10,106 nt of DNA, from assembly GCA_947177605.1 (NCBI GenBank), contig CAMWUX010000025.1, positions 1 to 10,106 on the forward strand, read 5' to 3'. Positions within the stretch are counted from its first letter, which is position 1. Every line of letters begins with the position of its first letter. The notes beneath the pieces are model-generated. The model ran no database searches. It worked only from the letters and a program-made list of their open reading frames with translations, and was not told the origin of the DNA. Below, piece after piece: positions 1-7,096 of the stretch. The position numbers and the translations under genes were made by a program. This DNA is from an uncultured Porphyromonadaceae bacterium (GTDB lineage Bacteria > Bacteroidota > Bacteroidia > Bacteroidales > Muribaculaceae).

Positions 1-1814
1 GCGCGGGTGATGAGCTGGTCGTCGTGGTAGCCTCGCTTTGCGGCGTAGCTGCCGGTGTTGTCGACTTCGTAGACGAGCATTTCGTTGAGGGCGTCGGAGG
101 AGTTTTCTTCATATAGCCCGTCGCGCACTACGCGTATGAGATTGGCTATGATGGCGGCTTTGGTGGCGCGGTTTGTGTGGAATCCGGCGCGGGTGTCGAA
201 TGTGGCGTCGCGCGCACGGTCGCGGCTCCGGCGGACGTAGAGGTTGTGGTAGCGTTCGTTGAGCTGCTCAAGGAGGTATTGCGATGACTCGGTCTGGACG
301 GATTCGAGTGTGTTGCTCTCGATGATGAGGAGTGCATCGCCGTAGGCACGGGCTATCTGCTCGGCATACCGGGCCATGAGGTCGTGGTCGGCGTGGCCAC
401 GCCACTGTGCTACTACGCGTGCGATGCGTCCGGCGCCGCATCCGAGGCGATCCATGACGGTGATTACGGAGTAGTCGCTCGATGCGGCACGGCCTCCGAC
501 ATCGACGGCCACGACATAGCGGTCGGGTGGTGTGAGGCTGCGGCGGCCGGGCTGTGGCGGCAGGCTCCAGAGGCTTAGATGAGAGTCGCGGCCGGGTGGC
601 GAGAGCATCCAGCGAAGGTCGGGACGTTCGGCCACTATTTCGGTGAGCCGGCGCTCGGGGTGGCATCCGCGACGGAGGCGCTCTACGGCTTCGGAGTCGA
701 ATACGGAGCGGTCGGTGGCGGCGAAGGCTTCCTCGGCTGTGGTGGGGAATTCGGAGCAGAGTGCGAGATGCGAGCTGACTTCGCGGGCTTTCTGCCTGTA
801 CCAATAGATCTGATCGAGTGTAAGGCCGATACCCCACAGGCGGCGCTCGAGGCCGGTCCAGTCGGCGACAAATGCTTCGGGGTCGGGCGGCTCGATGCGG
901 TTCAACTCGATCTCGTACCAGGGGATGAATACGGGCACGAAGGAGGAGCGGCCGCTTACGGCTGCGGTCCACTGGCTGTGGAAGAAGTTGCCGGTGCCGT
1001 TGGCGGTCGACTCCATGACGATGAGCGAATCGGCTACCATGGCTATGCCGCCGGTGATGGAGCGGATAAATTCTTCGGGCGAAAGCACGTCGCCGCTCTT
1101 CCAGAATGCTACTTCGGAGAGGTGGGCCATGGAGAAGGGCAGACCGCGCACGGCGTCGGGGGAGAATGTGGATGTGATGGTGACGGTGGAGTCAGTGCCG
1201 GTGATGACGCGTGTGCTATCGGATGATTCCCAGGGCTTCATGGCGGGCTTGCAATCGTAGGGCCAGAGTTCTTCGGGATAGGCGGTGAGGATGTTGCGGA
1301 TGTTGGAGCGGATCTGTCCGGAGGTGTTGCGCGTCTGGGAGCAGATGATTGAATTCCAGTGGGTGTGGTGGAGGAGCTGAATCCAGGTCATGTACACTTG
1401 CACGAGTGTGGATCCGCCCCACTGGCGCGCCTTGAGTAGGATCACGCGTATGGGCATACCGATGCGGCGCTGACGCTCAAATTCGTCGAGCAGGATACGC
1501 TGGGCGGAGTTGAGCACGAACGGTACTTGGCGGCAGGTGATCTTATGGTAGATCTTCACGCAGTTGGCGGCCCAGTACTCGAAATCGTAGCGGCATCGGA
1601 GCGCTTTGTATTCGAGCTTGCCGGCGAGTGATGCGAACGCGGGATCATCGACCATGGCCTGCGGGAGGTAGACTTCGCCTATCTCCCAGGGTACGCGGCG
1701 GGGCACGCGCCAAGAGTGGTCGGCACAGCCGGTGATGGGGTCGTAGCTACGGGGGCGGAGGCTCCGGCGCTCGGCGTCGAGCCTCAGTATTTCGGTTATC
1801 TCAGTGGCAGTCAT
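1..1814 (-). CDS. terL: Phage terminase large subunit (TerL), C-terminus cut by left window edge
   Basis: This is the packaging motor and nuclease that cuts concatemeric phage DNA and pumps it into the procapsid. I translated the minus strand by hand from the ATG at 1814-1812; 604 codons stay open to the left edge, so the gene is incomplete but not frameshifted. The ATPase half has a Walker A-like KARQWGGST (residues 128-136), a Walker B-like HLSEVAFW (231-238, E234) and a coupling-type IVMESTANG (265-273). The nuclease half has the expected acidic triad: D438 in VVAVDVGG, E499 in LLIIESN and D598/D599 in YHDDQLI. The order and spacing match full-length TerL proteins of roughly 550-650 residues, so only a short tail should be missing. 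The start overlaps the stop of the upstream gene as ATGA, which implies translational coupling. All key residues are present, so the enzyme looks functional. Base composition is like the host's. Confidence 0.93.
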   Translation of the reverse strand, partial: MTATEITEILRLDAERRSLRPRSYDPITGCADHSWRVPRRVPWEIGEVYLPQAMVDDPAFASLAGKLEYKALRCRYDFEYWAANCVKIYHKITCRQVPFVLNSAQRILLDEFERQRRIGMPIRVILLKARQWGGSTLVQVYMTWIQLLHHTHWNSIICSQTRNTSGQIRSNIRNILTAYPEELWPYDCKPAMKPWESSDSTRVITGTDSTVTITSTFSPDAVRGLPFSMAHLSEVAFWKSGDVLSPEEFIRSITGGIAMVADSLIVMESTANGTGNFFHSQWTAAVSGRSSFVPVFIPWYEIELNRIEPPDPEAFVADWTGLERRLWGIGLTLDQIYWYRQKAREVSSHLALCSEFPTTAEEAFAATDRSVFDSEAVERLRRGCHPERRLTEIVAERPDLRWMLSPPGRDSHLSLWSLPPQPGRRSLTPPDRYVVAVDVGGRAASSDYSVITVMDRLGCGAGRIARVVAQWRGHADHDLMARYAEQIARAYGDALLIIESNTLESVQTESSQYLLEQLNERYHNLYVRRSRDRARDATFDTRAGFHTNRATKAAIIANLIRVVRDGLYEENSSDALNEMLVYEVDNTGSYAAKRGYHDDQLITR

Positions 1815-4306
1815 AGCGAAGCAAGGTGAAGGGTGATACCATAAAGGGCAAAATCGGCTGAAACTTCGGCCGCGATCTCCACTACCGCCACGGGGCGCAC
1901 GGGCATATCGATACGCGCCACGACGGGGCTACACAGGGGACCGCTGACGGTGAGGGCGGTGGTGATATCATCGTCGGCAGGGGCAGCACTATGGCAGGCG
2001 CGGAGAGTGACGGTGCCTTCGAAGGCGGATGCTGATGCGTGGATGCAAACCGACCGGATGCGTCGGCCGCACGGCACATCGACAATGCGCCGCCACGCCA
2101 CCGGCCTTGCATCAGGGGAGGAGTCCGGGAGCCACACCCCTTCGGCGGAGGTGACGAGGAGCTCGGTGGCTATGTTGGTCAGTGATATGGGAGCGATGGG
2201 GAAGGACAGTGCCGCCAAGGTATCCTGCACGGGGTCGTAGAGCGCGATATTGCCGCGCGGATCGAGGAGCCACGCCACAGAGCCGGGGTAGCTCCACGCC
2301 ACTGCGCGTATCGGGAAACCGATCTGCCGGCCGCGCACCGTGGTGCCGCTCAGGCGCAGCAGTTGGGATCCGCTTGCCGCCATCACTCCGACAGGCGTGA
2401 CGGCCACGGAGGCACCCTCGGTCACAGGCCGACCGTCGACGAGTGCCGAACTCAGAGCGGTGGTGTCGGCGCGTCCGGTATTTATGGCAAAGATACCTGC
2501 CGAGCTGAATGCGTAGGCCCGTGCCGAGGCCGAATCCCATGCCGAAAGAGTGCGCCGGGCGGGGGTCAGGGCCACGATCGGAGCGGGACAGCAGAGACCG
2601 GCCTTAACAGGAAGGGATGGAGCCGACAGGGGTGCTACGGCCACGGCACCGGTGTGGACGCTGCCGGTGATGCGTGGCTGCGGAGCGGGGATGGGACCGG
2701 TGAATGCGGTCCAGGGCTGTGACTGAAAGCCGGGGTCGAGGTGGAGCGCCGACGCACCGTCGGCAGCCGGCTCAAGGTCGACGTGGCCGTGGAGCAGGGA
2801 GGTGCCCCGCCTGATATACACATCGAGCGAGAGGGCATCGGCCAAAGGCCACGCTACGAGGGGCGCCCACCCTACCGGGGCGCTCCCGGAGCCGGTGATG
2901 GTGTAGGCGAGTTGGTCACCGTCGCGCAGGGCGACGCGCACCTCGGCGGTCCACTCACCGGTGAGCGACGAATCGAAGGTGCAGATATTGGTAAGATCTA
3001 CCGTGGCGGGGGGCAGCGGGGTGAGATTGCCCCACATCACGCGGTCGCCGCACACGCATCCGCAGCGGGCGATGAAGGTCGATGGTGCCTGCAGGCTCCG
3101 CAGCAGAGAGTCGGCTTCGGTAGTCACCCCGGATCGGGCTGCGAGCGACCCGGCCTTAGCGGCGGCGCGATTGTCGGCCTCGACACCCTCGAAGGGTGGC
3201 GCATCGACAGTATAGTCGCCCTCGGCAAAGGGAGCGGTGAGCCGCAGGCGACGTGAGAGCACAGCCGACGGATTGGAGAGGATAGCCTCCAGTCTGCGGG
3301 CGTAAGCGCCCTGATTGGAGGCGAAGCGGGATGTGGCGCCCGGTATGGCCACGGTGAGCGCGGGCTGCTGGGTGGTCACCGCCGTCCATCTCACCGGCAT
3401 CTCGGCGGAAGGGTCGACTGGGTGGCACTGCGGGCCTGTCCATACCTCCACGTAGCGCACACCGGCGGCATTGAGCCCGGAGGCACAGGAGAGCGACAGA
3501 TGCAGCTTGAGCCGGTAGGCGTCGGCTGTGACAGTCATCGCCCCGACTTCCACCGAGTCGGCCGAGGGCTTGGAGCAGAGAGCGGTGAGCAATGCGGTGG
3601 CCTGCACCGTGGAGCGCGACATCATGGGGGCTGATTCGATCAGCGCGTTGCCGTCGGCATCGCGCAGCACGATCCGCGCGGCGACGGGCTGCAGCCAGAG
3701 GGCGCCGTTGGCCGCTGCCGCCGCCATCTCCTCATACGCGCTACAGAGGTCGGAGGCAAGGGTGCGCATCTGCCCTTCGGGTACTTCTATACCGGTGCGA
3801 GTGGCTGTCACTTTGGTGAATGTGCGCTCTGCCACGCGCGAGGTAAGGCGTCCGGCGGTGGCTGTGAGGAGCTGTGGAATCATCAGCCCGGGCGTCCCAG
3901 CCTGAGGGCATATCCACTCGCCGTCGACAAAACGCAGCGTGAGCGGCCCGGCGGAGGTCATCACCGTGAAGCCTCCGGCTGTGGCTACGGCGCAGTATAT
4001 CTCCTTGACGGAAGGGTGCTCCGGCTCATACGGATCGTCGGTATCCACGGCCACCCAGAGCGACATATCGGAGGGGGTATGGGAGCAGTAGAGGGTGGTC
4101 GACAGCCCGGAGTCGTCGGGATGATGCCAGGTGGCGAGCGGCGTCAGGCCGGGCATGGCTATATGCCGCAGAGCCGGCGCGGTAAGGAGCGCGCGGCGGC
4201 CGCCGTCGGTGGTAGAAACGAGATTGGCGCAGCGGTCAACGGCGCCGTCGGCACCCATCGCATCGGGCGCCAGATCGATACTAAGATCGGCAGTGTGTGT
4301 CTTCAT
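1811..4306 (-). CDS. Large beta-rich phage-type structural protein, function unknown, 831 aa
   Basis: I do not recognise a named family. The start is placed at the ATG 4306-4304 (MKTHTADLSIDL); an in-frame TTG at 4357 would add 17 residues but lies inside the candidate -7 box. The protein has no signal peptide or membrane segment. It is rich in Ala, Ser, Thr and Val with alternating beta-strand patterns. Residues about 600-730 show repeated blade-like stretches: GIFAINT, VGVMAASGSQLLRL, VAWLLDPRGNIALYDP and ELLVTSAEGVWLP. These suggest a beta-propeller, followed by a terminal beta-sandwich-like region. The N-terminal RCANLVSTTDGG loosely recalls the start of P22 gp10-like tail or stabilisation proteins, but that is only a resemblance. 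It sits first in the operon and overlaps terL by ATGA, so a virion or head-completion role is the best inference. An adhesin-like protein carried by a domesticated phage module is an alternative. Confidence 0.72.
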   Translation of the reverse strand: MKTHTADLSIDLAPDAMGADGAVDRCANLVSTTDGGRRALLTAPALRHIAMPGLTPLATWHHPDDSGLSTTLYCSHTPSDMSLWVAVDTDDPYEPEHPSVKEIYCAVATAGGFTVMTSAGPLTLRFVDGEWICPQAGTPGLMIPQLLTATAGRLTSRVAERTFTKVTATRTGIEVPEGQMRTLASDLCSAYEEMAAAAANGALWLQPVAARIVLRDADGNALIESAPMMSRSTVQATALLTALCSKPSADSVEVGAMTVTADAYRLKLHLSLSCASGLNAAGVRYVEVWTGPQCHPVDPSAEMPVRWTAVTTQQPALTVAIPGATSRFASNQGAYARRLEAILSNPSAVLSRRLRLTAPFAEGDYTVDAPPFEGVEADNRAAAKAGSLAARSGVTTEADSLLRSLQAPSTFIARCGCVCGDRVMWGNLTPLPPATVDLTNICTFDSSLTGEWTAEVRVALRDGDQLAYTITGSGSAPVGWAPLVAWPLADALSLDVYIRRGTSLLHGHVDLEPAADGASALHLDPGFQSQPWTAFTGPIPAPQPRITGSVHTGAVAVAPLSAPSLPVKAGLCCPAPIVALTPARRTLSAWDSASARAYAFSSAGIFAINTGRADTTALSSALVDGRPVTEGASVAVTPVGVMAASGSQLLRLSGTTVRGRQIGFPIRAVAWSYPGSVAWLLDPRGNIALYDPVQDTLAALSFPIAPISLTNIATELLVTSAEGVWLPDSSPDARPVAWRRIVDVPCGRRIRSVCIHASASAFEGTVTLRACHSAAPADDDITTALTVSGPLCSPVVARIDMPVRPVAVVEIAAEVSADFALYGITLHLASL

Positions 4307-4354
4307 AATAGTGATAAATGTGTGAATAATCTGTTCGACAAAGGAATTACGGTG

Positions 4355-4362
4355 CAAAATTA
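4355..4362 (-). promoter_or_regulatory. Candidate -7 box for the phage-type operon (TAATTTTG)
   Basis: Read on the minus strand this is TAATTTTG, a full match to the Bacteroidetes TAnnTTTG -7 element. It is 48 bases upstream of the ATG at 4306 and would give a leader of roughly 45 nt. No good TTTG -33 element is seen 19-21 bases further upstream, where the sequence instead holds a GC-rich inverted repeat. The box covers the TTG that could otherwise be read as an upstream start, which argues against that start. Confidence 0.5.
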
Positions 4363-4365
4363 CTA

Positions 4366-4379
4366 CCCGCCGGAGCGGG
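4366..4379. other. GC-rich inverted repeat in the divergent control region
   Basis: CCCGC-CGGA-GCGGG is a 5-bp perfect inverted repeat with a 4-base loop. It lies in the spacer just upstream of the minus-strand -7 box and about 30 bases from the lptE -7 box. No gene reads into it from either side, so a terminator makes no sense here. An operator, or a scar at a module edge, is more plausible. The stem is short and could be chance in GC-rich DNA. Confidence 0.3.
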
Positions 4380-4389
4380 CCGACACATA

Positions 4390-4406
4390 TTTTTAAAAAA
4401 AATTTT
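4390..4406. promoter_or_regulatory. A/T tract between divergent promoters
   Basis: Five T, eight A and four T follow one another without interruption between the two divergent -7 boxes, within an otherwise GC-rich surrounding. Such tracts are intrinsically bent and often act as UP elements or ease promoter melting. Here the tract ends three bases before the lptE -7 box, where it could stand in for a missing -33 TTTG. The regulatory role is inferred. Confidence 0.4.
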
Positions 4407-4409
4407 GCG

Positions 4410-4417
4410 TACCTTTG
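4410..4417 (+). promoter_or_regulatory. -7 box of the lptE operon (TACCTTTG), very close to the start codon
   Basis: TACCTTTG matches the Bacteroidetes -7 consensus TAnnTTTG exactly. Only six bases separate it from the lptE ATG at 4424. Transcription normally begins a few bases downstream of this box, so the mRNA would be leaderless or nearly so. No TTTG is found at the usual -33 distance; an A/T tract occupies the region instead. Confidence 0.6.
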
Positions 4418-4423
4418 TGACCT

Positions 4424-4942
4424 ATGAAATCCGTCCGCTACATACTACTCACCCTCACCACCGCCATAATGCTCTCGCTGGGGGGCTGCATACCATCGTT
4501 TACGCTCAACGGCGCTCCGATCGACTACAATGTGTACAAGACTATCCACGTGTCGAACTTTCCCATCCGCGCCGCGCTCGTATATCCTCCGCTGCAGCAG
4601 ACTTTCGAGAACGAACTCCTCAACTATATCACGCGCAACACGCGCCTGCAGACGACCGACGGCCCCTCCGACCTGTCGCTCGAAGGCGAGATCACCCAAT
4701 ACTATCTCACGCCGCAGGCTGTGACGGAGGATGCATACGCCTCGCGCACGCGCCTTACTATAGGTGTGCGCGTGAAGTATTCCGACAATAAGAACGAGGG
4801 TAAGGATGTGGATCAGACCTTCTCGGCCTACCGCGACTTCGACAGCTCGCAGATGCTCAACGATGTGCAGGATCAGCTCTGTCAGGAGATATCGGAAGAG
4901 CTGGTGCAACTGATCTACAATTCCACTCTCGGCAACTGGTAA
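4424..4942 (+). CDS. lptE: LptE-family LPS-assembly lipoprotein
   Basis: LptE is the outer-membrane lipoprotein that plugs the LptD barrel and helps deliver lipopolysaccharide to the cell surface. The 172-residue product starts with MKSVRYILLT and a hydrophobic stretch ending in the lipobox LGGC (residues 19-22), so the mature protein begins at lipidated Cys22. After it come the Bacteroidetes-type LptE features: GAPIDYNVYKTIHVSNFP (30-47), then LQQTFENELLNYI (57-69), then strand-rich DLSLEGEITQYYLTP (83-97). A C-terminal helix covers about 144-166. The length is normal for the family. The gene is first in an operon with a TPR-like gene seven bases downstream and secG. Assignment rests on the lipobox, these sequence features and gene order. 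LptD itself is not in the window. Confidence 0.87.
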   Translation: MKSVRYILLTLTTAIMLSLGGCIPSFTLNGAPIDYNVYKTIHVSNFPIRAALVYPPLQQTFENELLNYITRNTRLQTTDGPSDLSLEGEITQYYLTPQAVTEDAYASRTRLTIGVRVKYSDNKNEGKDVDQTFSAYRDFDSSQMLNDVQDQLCQEISEELVQLIYNSTLGNW

Positions 4943-4949
4943 TCTCAGC

Positions 4950-5699
4950 ATGGAAAACGTCAACGACCCTACATATACCCTCGCCGACCTCTGCCGCGAC
5001 GCAGCCGATCGGTCACTCGACCCCACTCCGGAGCAGATGGAAAATTGGCGCGCCATCGCCGCCCGCTATCCCTACCTCACCCTGCCGGCTATGATGGAGC
5101 TGAGCCACACGCCTGCCGACTCGCCAGAGCGGAGCAAGATCACGGCCCGGGTGGCTCTGTCGGCGCCCGATATCGACTCGCTGCTGCGCCTCATCGATCC
5201 TGACGCGCACTCTCTCAGCGGGTTCTACCCCGCGGAGGAGGAACCGGACACACCTACCACCTCTCAGGCTCTCGACACCTTCCTCGCTACCTACGCCCAC
5301 GCCGACGATCTGCCCGACGAGACGCGTCTGCTCGAAAAAATCATCTTCAACCCGGTGCCGGCCGATTATGCGCTGACTCTCACTGATGATGATCCACTCC
5401 CCCAACCGGCCGACGAGCAGGACTCGCTCCTCGATGCATTTCTGGCCAGTCAGGGGGTAGGTACAGCTCTCCCCGCAGCGGAGCCGGAACGGCCTGCGGC
5501 CACTTCCATACCCGCCGCCCGGGCTGACGATCCGCTAAGCGAATCACTCGCTATGATTTACATCCGTCAGGGACGATATGAGAAGGCTTACGAAATAATC
5601 CGGCAATTAAGTTTGAATTTTCCAAAAAAAAGTATTTACTTTGCAGACCAATTGCGCTTCCTTCGGAAGCTTATGCTTAACGCGGGCAGTGCGAAATAG
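4950..5699 (+). CDS. TPR-like protein between lptE and secG, function unknown, 249 aa
   Basis: This soluble protein has no signal peptide or membrane segment. An N-terminal helical part (about 8-135, including PEQMENWRAIAARYPYLTLP) is followed by an acidic, Pro/Ala-rich linker (about 145-192). A single TPR-like helical hairpin closes the protein (about 195-240: SESLAMIYIRQGRYEKAYEI followed by the FPKKSIYFADQLRF region). Bacteroidales genomes commonly carry a protein with this tail at this position; its role is not established as far as I know. The ATG at 4950 comes seven bases after the lptE stop with no Shine-Dalgarno. A run of eight A at 5624-5631 (FPKKS codons) and a local drop in GC mark the last 120 bases, where a secG promoter may sit. 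Confidence 0.85.
   Translation: MENVNDPTYTLADLCRDAADRSLDPTPEQMENWRAIAARYPYLTLPAMMELSHTPADSPERSKITARVALSAPDIDSLLRLIDPDAHSLSGFYPAEEEPDTPTTSQALDTFLATYAHADDLPDETRLLEKIIFNPVPADYALTLTDDDPLPQPADEQDSLLDAFLASQGVGTALPAAEPERPAATSIPAARADDPLSESLAMIYIRQGRYEKAYEIIRQLSLNFPKKSIYFADQLRFLRKLMLNAGSAK
5612..5643 (+). promoter_or_regulatory. Candidate internal promoter for secG
   Basis: TTTG at 5612-5615 is followed after 20 bases by TTACTTTG at 5636-5643, one mismatch from TAnnTTTG with the standard Bacteroidetes spacing. It lies within the 3' end of the TPR-like gene, in an AT-rich patch, and would give secG a leader of about 80 nt. This would let secG be expressed apart from lptE. The mismatch falls on the conserved A, which lowers confidence. 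Confidence 0.35.
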
Positions 5700-5729
5700 A
5701 TCGAATCACATACGTAAAATACTACAATT

Positions 5730-6110
5730 ATGATATTTACCATTATTCTTATCCTCGTGATACTGGCAGCAGTGCTGCTTATCGGCGTTATTCTCATTCA
5801 GAAATCCAAGGGCGGCGGATTGTCGTCGTCGTTTGCAGGCGCCAATCAGATCGTAGGCGTACGCCGCACCAACAACTTCATCGAAAAAGTGACCTGGGGT
5901 CTTGCTATCGCCATCGCAGTGCTCGCCATCCTCTCCACCTACACCATGCCCGGTGATGCGATCACCACCAAGTCGCGTGTGCAGAGCTCCAACACCGAAG
6001 CTGCCGCAGCTACTTTCGACGGCAACGCCGAGACTACCCCCGAAGCTGCTCCCGCAGAAGTTCCCGCTGCCACTCCCGAACTTCCCGCAGAAGCTCCCGT
6101 AGCCGAATAA
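5730..6110 (+). CDS. secG: Preprotein translocase subunit SecG
   Basis: SecG is the small membrane subunit of SecYEG that helps proteins cross the inner membrane. The 126-residue product has two transmembrane helices (about 2-23 and 53-70). The cytoplasmic loop between them holds the family signature LIQKSKGGGLSSSFAG (22-37) and a conserved basic stretch (GVRRTNNFIEKVTW). Residues about 85-126 form an Ala/Pro/Glu-rich tail, as is usual in Bacteroidetes SecG. At DNA level the decamer CCCGCAGAAG occurs in it twice (6051-6060, 6084-6093), so the tail length may vary between strains. The gene starts 30 bases after the TPR-like gene without a Shine-Dalgarno and ends the operon, with a hairpin downstream. 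Confidence 0.93.
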   Translation: MIFTIILILVILAAVLLIGVILIQKSKGGGLSSSFAGANQIVGVRRTNNFIEKVTWGLAIAIAVLAILSTYTMPGDAITTKSRVQSSNTEAAAATFDGNAETTPEAAPAEVPAATPELPAEAPVAE

Positions 6111-6133
6111 TCTCAACTCTATCATATATGCAA

Positions 6134-6163
6134 GCAGAGGCGCACCGGTCGGTGCGCCTCTGT
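6134..6163. terminator. Strong hairpin terminator between convergent genes
   Basis: CAGAGGCGCACC (6135-6146) pairs perfectly with GGTGCGCCTCTG (6151-6162) around a four-base loop GGTC, and a G-U pair can extend it. It lies 24 bases past the secG stop and about 85 bases past the first KilA-N gene's stop on the other strand. There is no U tract on either side, so it is not a textbook Rho-independent terminator. Position and strength still support a bidirectional stop or 3'-end stabiliser. Confidence 0.68.
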
Positions 6164-6181
6164 CGGTTAGTGGCCTACATT

Positions 6182-6681
6182 GCCATGTGGAATATGCGGA
6201 GGCTGACGCAATGGTATCGCGTGGGGAGACTATTTATGCGCAATACTTATTATTTCAATAGCTTTCTATCGTCATCACTACTCTCCAATACCCCCATCTG
6301 ATGAATGGCTATATGATTAAGTTTCATCAATCGTTCGCTCTGTGGCATACCTTGCTCTATAAACACGGCATTGAGATTTTCCATATTTGAAAGGCATATA
6401 AGTTCGTTGATTGAAGCGTAATCACGTATATTGCCTTTCAAATCGGGATTTTCCTCGCGCCACTGGCGAGCCGTAGTACCGAACATTGCAACATTCAGCA
6501 CATCGGCTTCGTCGGCATAAACAAAAGATGCTTGCTCTCGAGTGATTTCTGCCGGGAGTAAATGGGTCTTGATGGCATCAGTATGTATGCGATAATTGAT
6601 TTTCGACAACTCGCGCTTTGCCGACCACCCAAGCAACCTTTGCTCTTCAGTTTTAAGCCGCTGGAATTCCTTAACGATATA
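6182..6681 (-). repeat. Direct repeat copy 1: 3' half of KilA-N gene plus 3' flank
   Basis: This segment aligns with 7351-7849 with one single-base indel. It has three zones. The flank 6182-6249 is about 83 percent identical by hand count. The tract 6250-6633 differs at five of 384 positions. The stretch 6634-6681 differs at eight of 48 positions, all silent. Beyond about 6682 the copies diverge strongly. Confidence 0.9.
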
Positions 6682-7059
6682 CAACTCAAACTCTACTGAA
6701 ATCCAGCTTGCAAACTTCAATGCAATATCTTTATGAGCGTAAGTTCCGCCATAACGGCCGGATTTAGCAATTATGCCTACGGCATTAGTCGTTTCAATCC
6801 ATTTCTTGGGAGAGAGGGTAAAGGCATTCAATCCTGCTTGCATTCTAAACCCCTCGAATTCGGTGGGTTTAAAATTGGGATTATACAATTGTTCCCATAT
6901 TCCGAGATACTCAATAGTGTTGCGGTTGCGCATCCAGTTTGCAATCACCGCATTAGGCTCATCGCTCTTGTGCCGCGCCAAATCCGTCAAAGAGATATAA
7001 TCATCTCCATTGACTGAGATTATTGTTATATTCGTATTTTTAACAATGATTTTAGCCAT
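6250..7059 (-). CDS. KilA-N domain protein, copy 1 (269 aa)
   Basis: KilA-N is a small DNA-binding fold found in phage and large DNA virus proteins and in many Bacteroidetes genomes; the role here is unknown. The start is the ATG at 7059-7057 (MAKIIVKN), matching copy 2 and lying 29 bases after a TACCTTTG box; in-frame codons up to 7188 are rejected. The KilA-N part covers residues about 1-125: VNGDDYISLTDLA (16-28), RNRNTIEYLGIWE (44-56) and the hallmark GRYGGTYAHKDIALKFASWI (101-120). A likely helical linker (128-141) leads to a C-terminal module (about 142-269), including FGTTARQWREENPDLKGNIR (193-212). From residue 127 on, the protein matches copy 2 with a single D-to-G difference near the end. 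The gene is clearly AT-richer than its neighbours, suggesting acquisition. An antirepressor-like or regulatory role is an inference. Confidence 0.88.
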   Translation of the reverse strand: MAKIIVKNTNITIISVNGDDYISLTDLARHKSDEPNAVIANWMRNRNTIEYLGIWEQLYNPNFKPTEFEGFRMQAGLNAFTLSPKKWIETTNAVGIIAKSGRYGGTYAHKDIALKFASWISVEFELYIVKEFQRLKTEEQRLLGWSAKRELSKINYRIHTDAIKTHLLPAEITREQASFVYADEADVLNVAMFGTTARQWREENPDLKGNIRDYASINELICLSNMENLNAVFIEQGMPQSERLMKLNHIAIHQMGVLESSDDDRKLLK

Positions 7060-7088
7060 GAAATTTTGAAGTGTCTGGAAGCTAATCA

Positions 7089-7096
7089 CAAAGGTA
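7089..7096 (-). promoter_or_regulatory. -7 box of KilA-N copy 1 (TACCTTTG)
   Basis: On the minus strand this reads TACCTTTG, a perfect TAnnTTTG. It ends 29 bases before the ATG at 7059, giving a leader of about 25 nt. A weak -33 candidate (TTTA) lies 18 bases upstream. The copy 2 promoter has the same octamer at almost the same distance, so the two genes are probably expressed in parallel. Confidence 0.6.

Noticed and set aside
1..1814. Apparent absence of a gene, with many short overlapping frames
   Set aside because: The real gene, terL, runs off the left edge without a stop, so it is easily missed. Translation shows one unbroken frame with all terminase motifs.
4307..4357. Upstream TTG start that would extend the 831-residue protein by 17 residues
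   Set aside because: The TTG overlaps the candidate -7 box, so it would not be transcribed. The ATG at 4306 is the ordinary choice.
4445..5056. 203-codon antisense frame across lptE, with other long frames opposite real genes (for example 8915-9442 and 2741-3256)
   Set aside because: High GC leaves few stop codons on the opposite strand. These frames lack domains, promoter boxes and plausible composition, while the overlapping genes have clear family features.
5624..5631. Eight consecutive A in the TPR-like gene as a programmed frameshift site
   Set aside because: The normal frame continues through the conserved-looking end of the protein, and no stimulating structure or alternative product is apparent. 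A chance slippery run in an AT-rich patch is enough.
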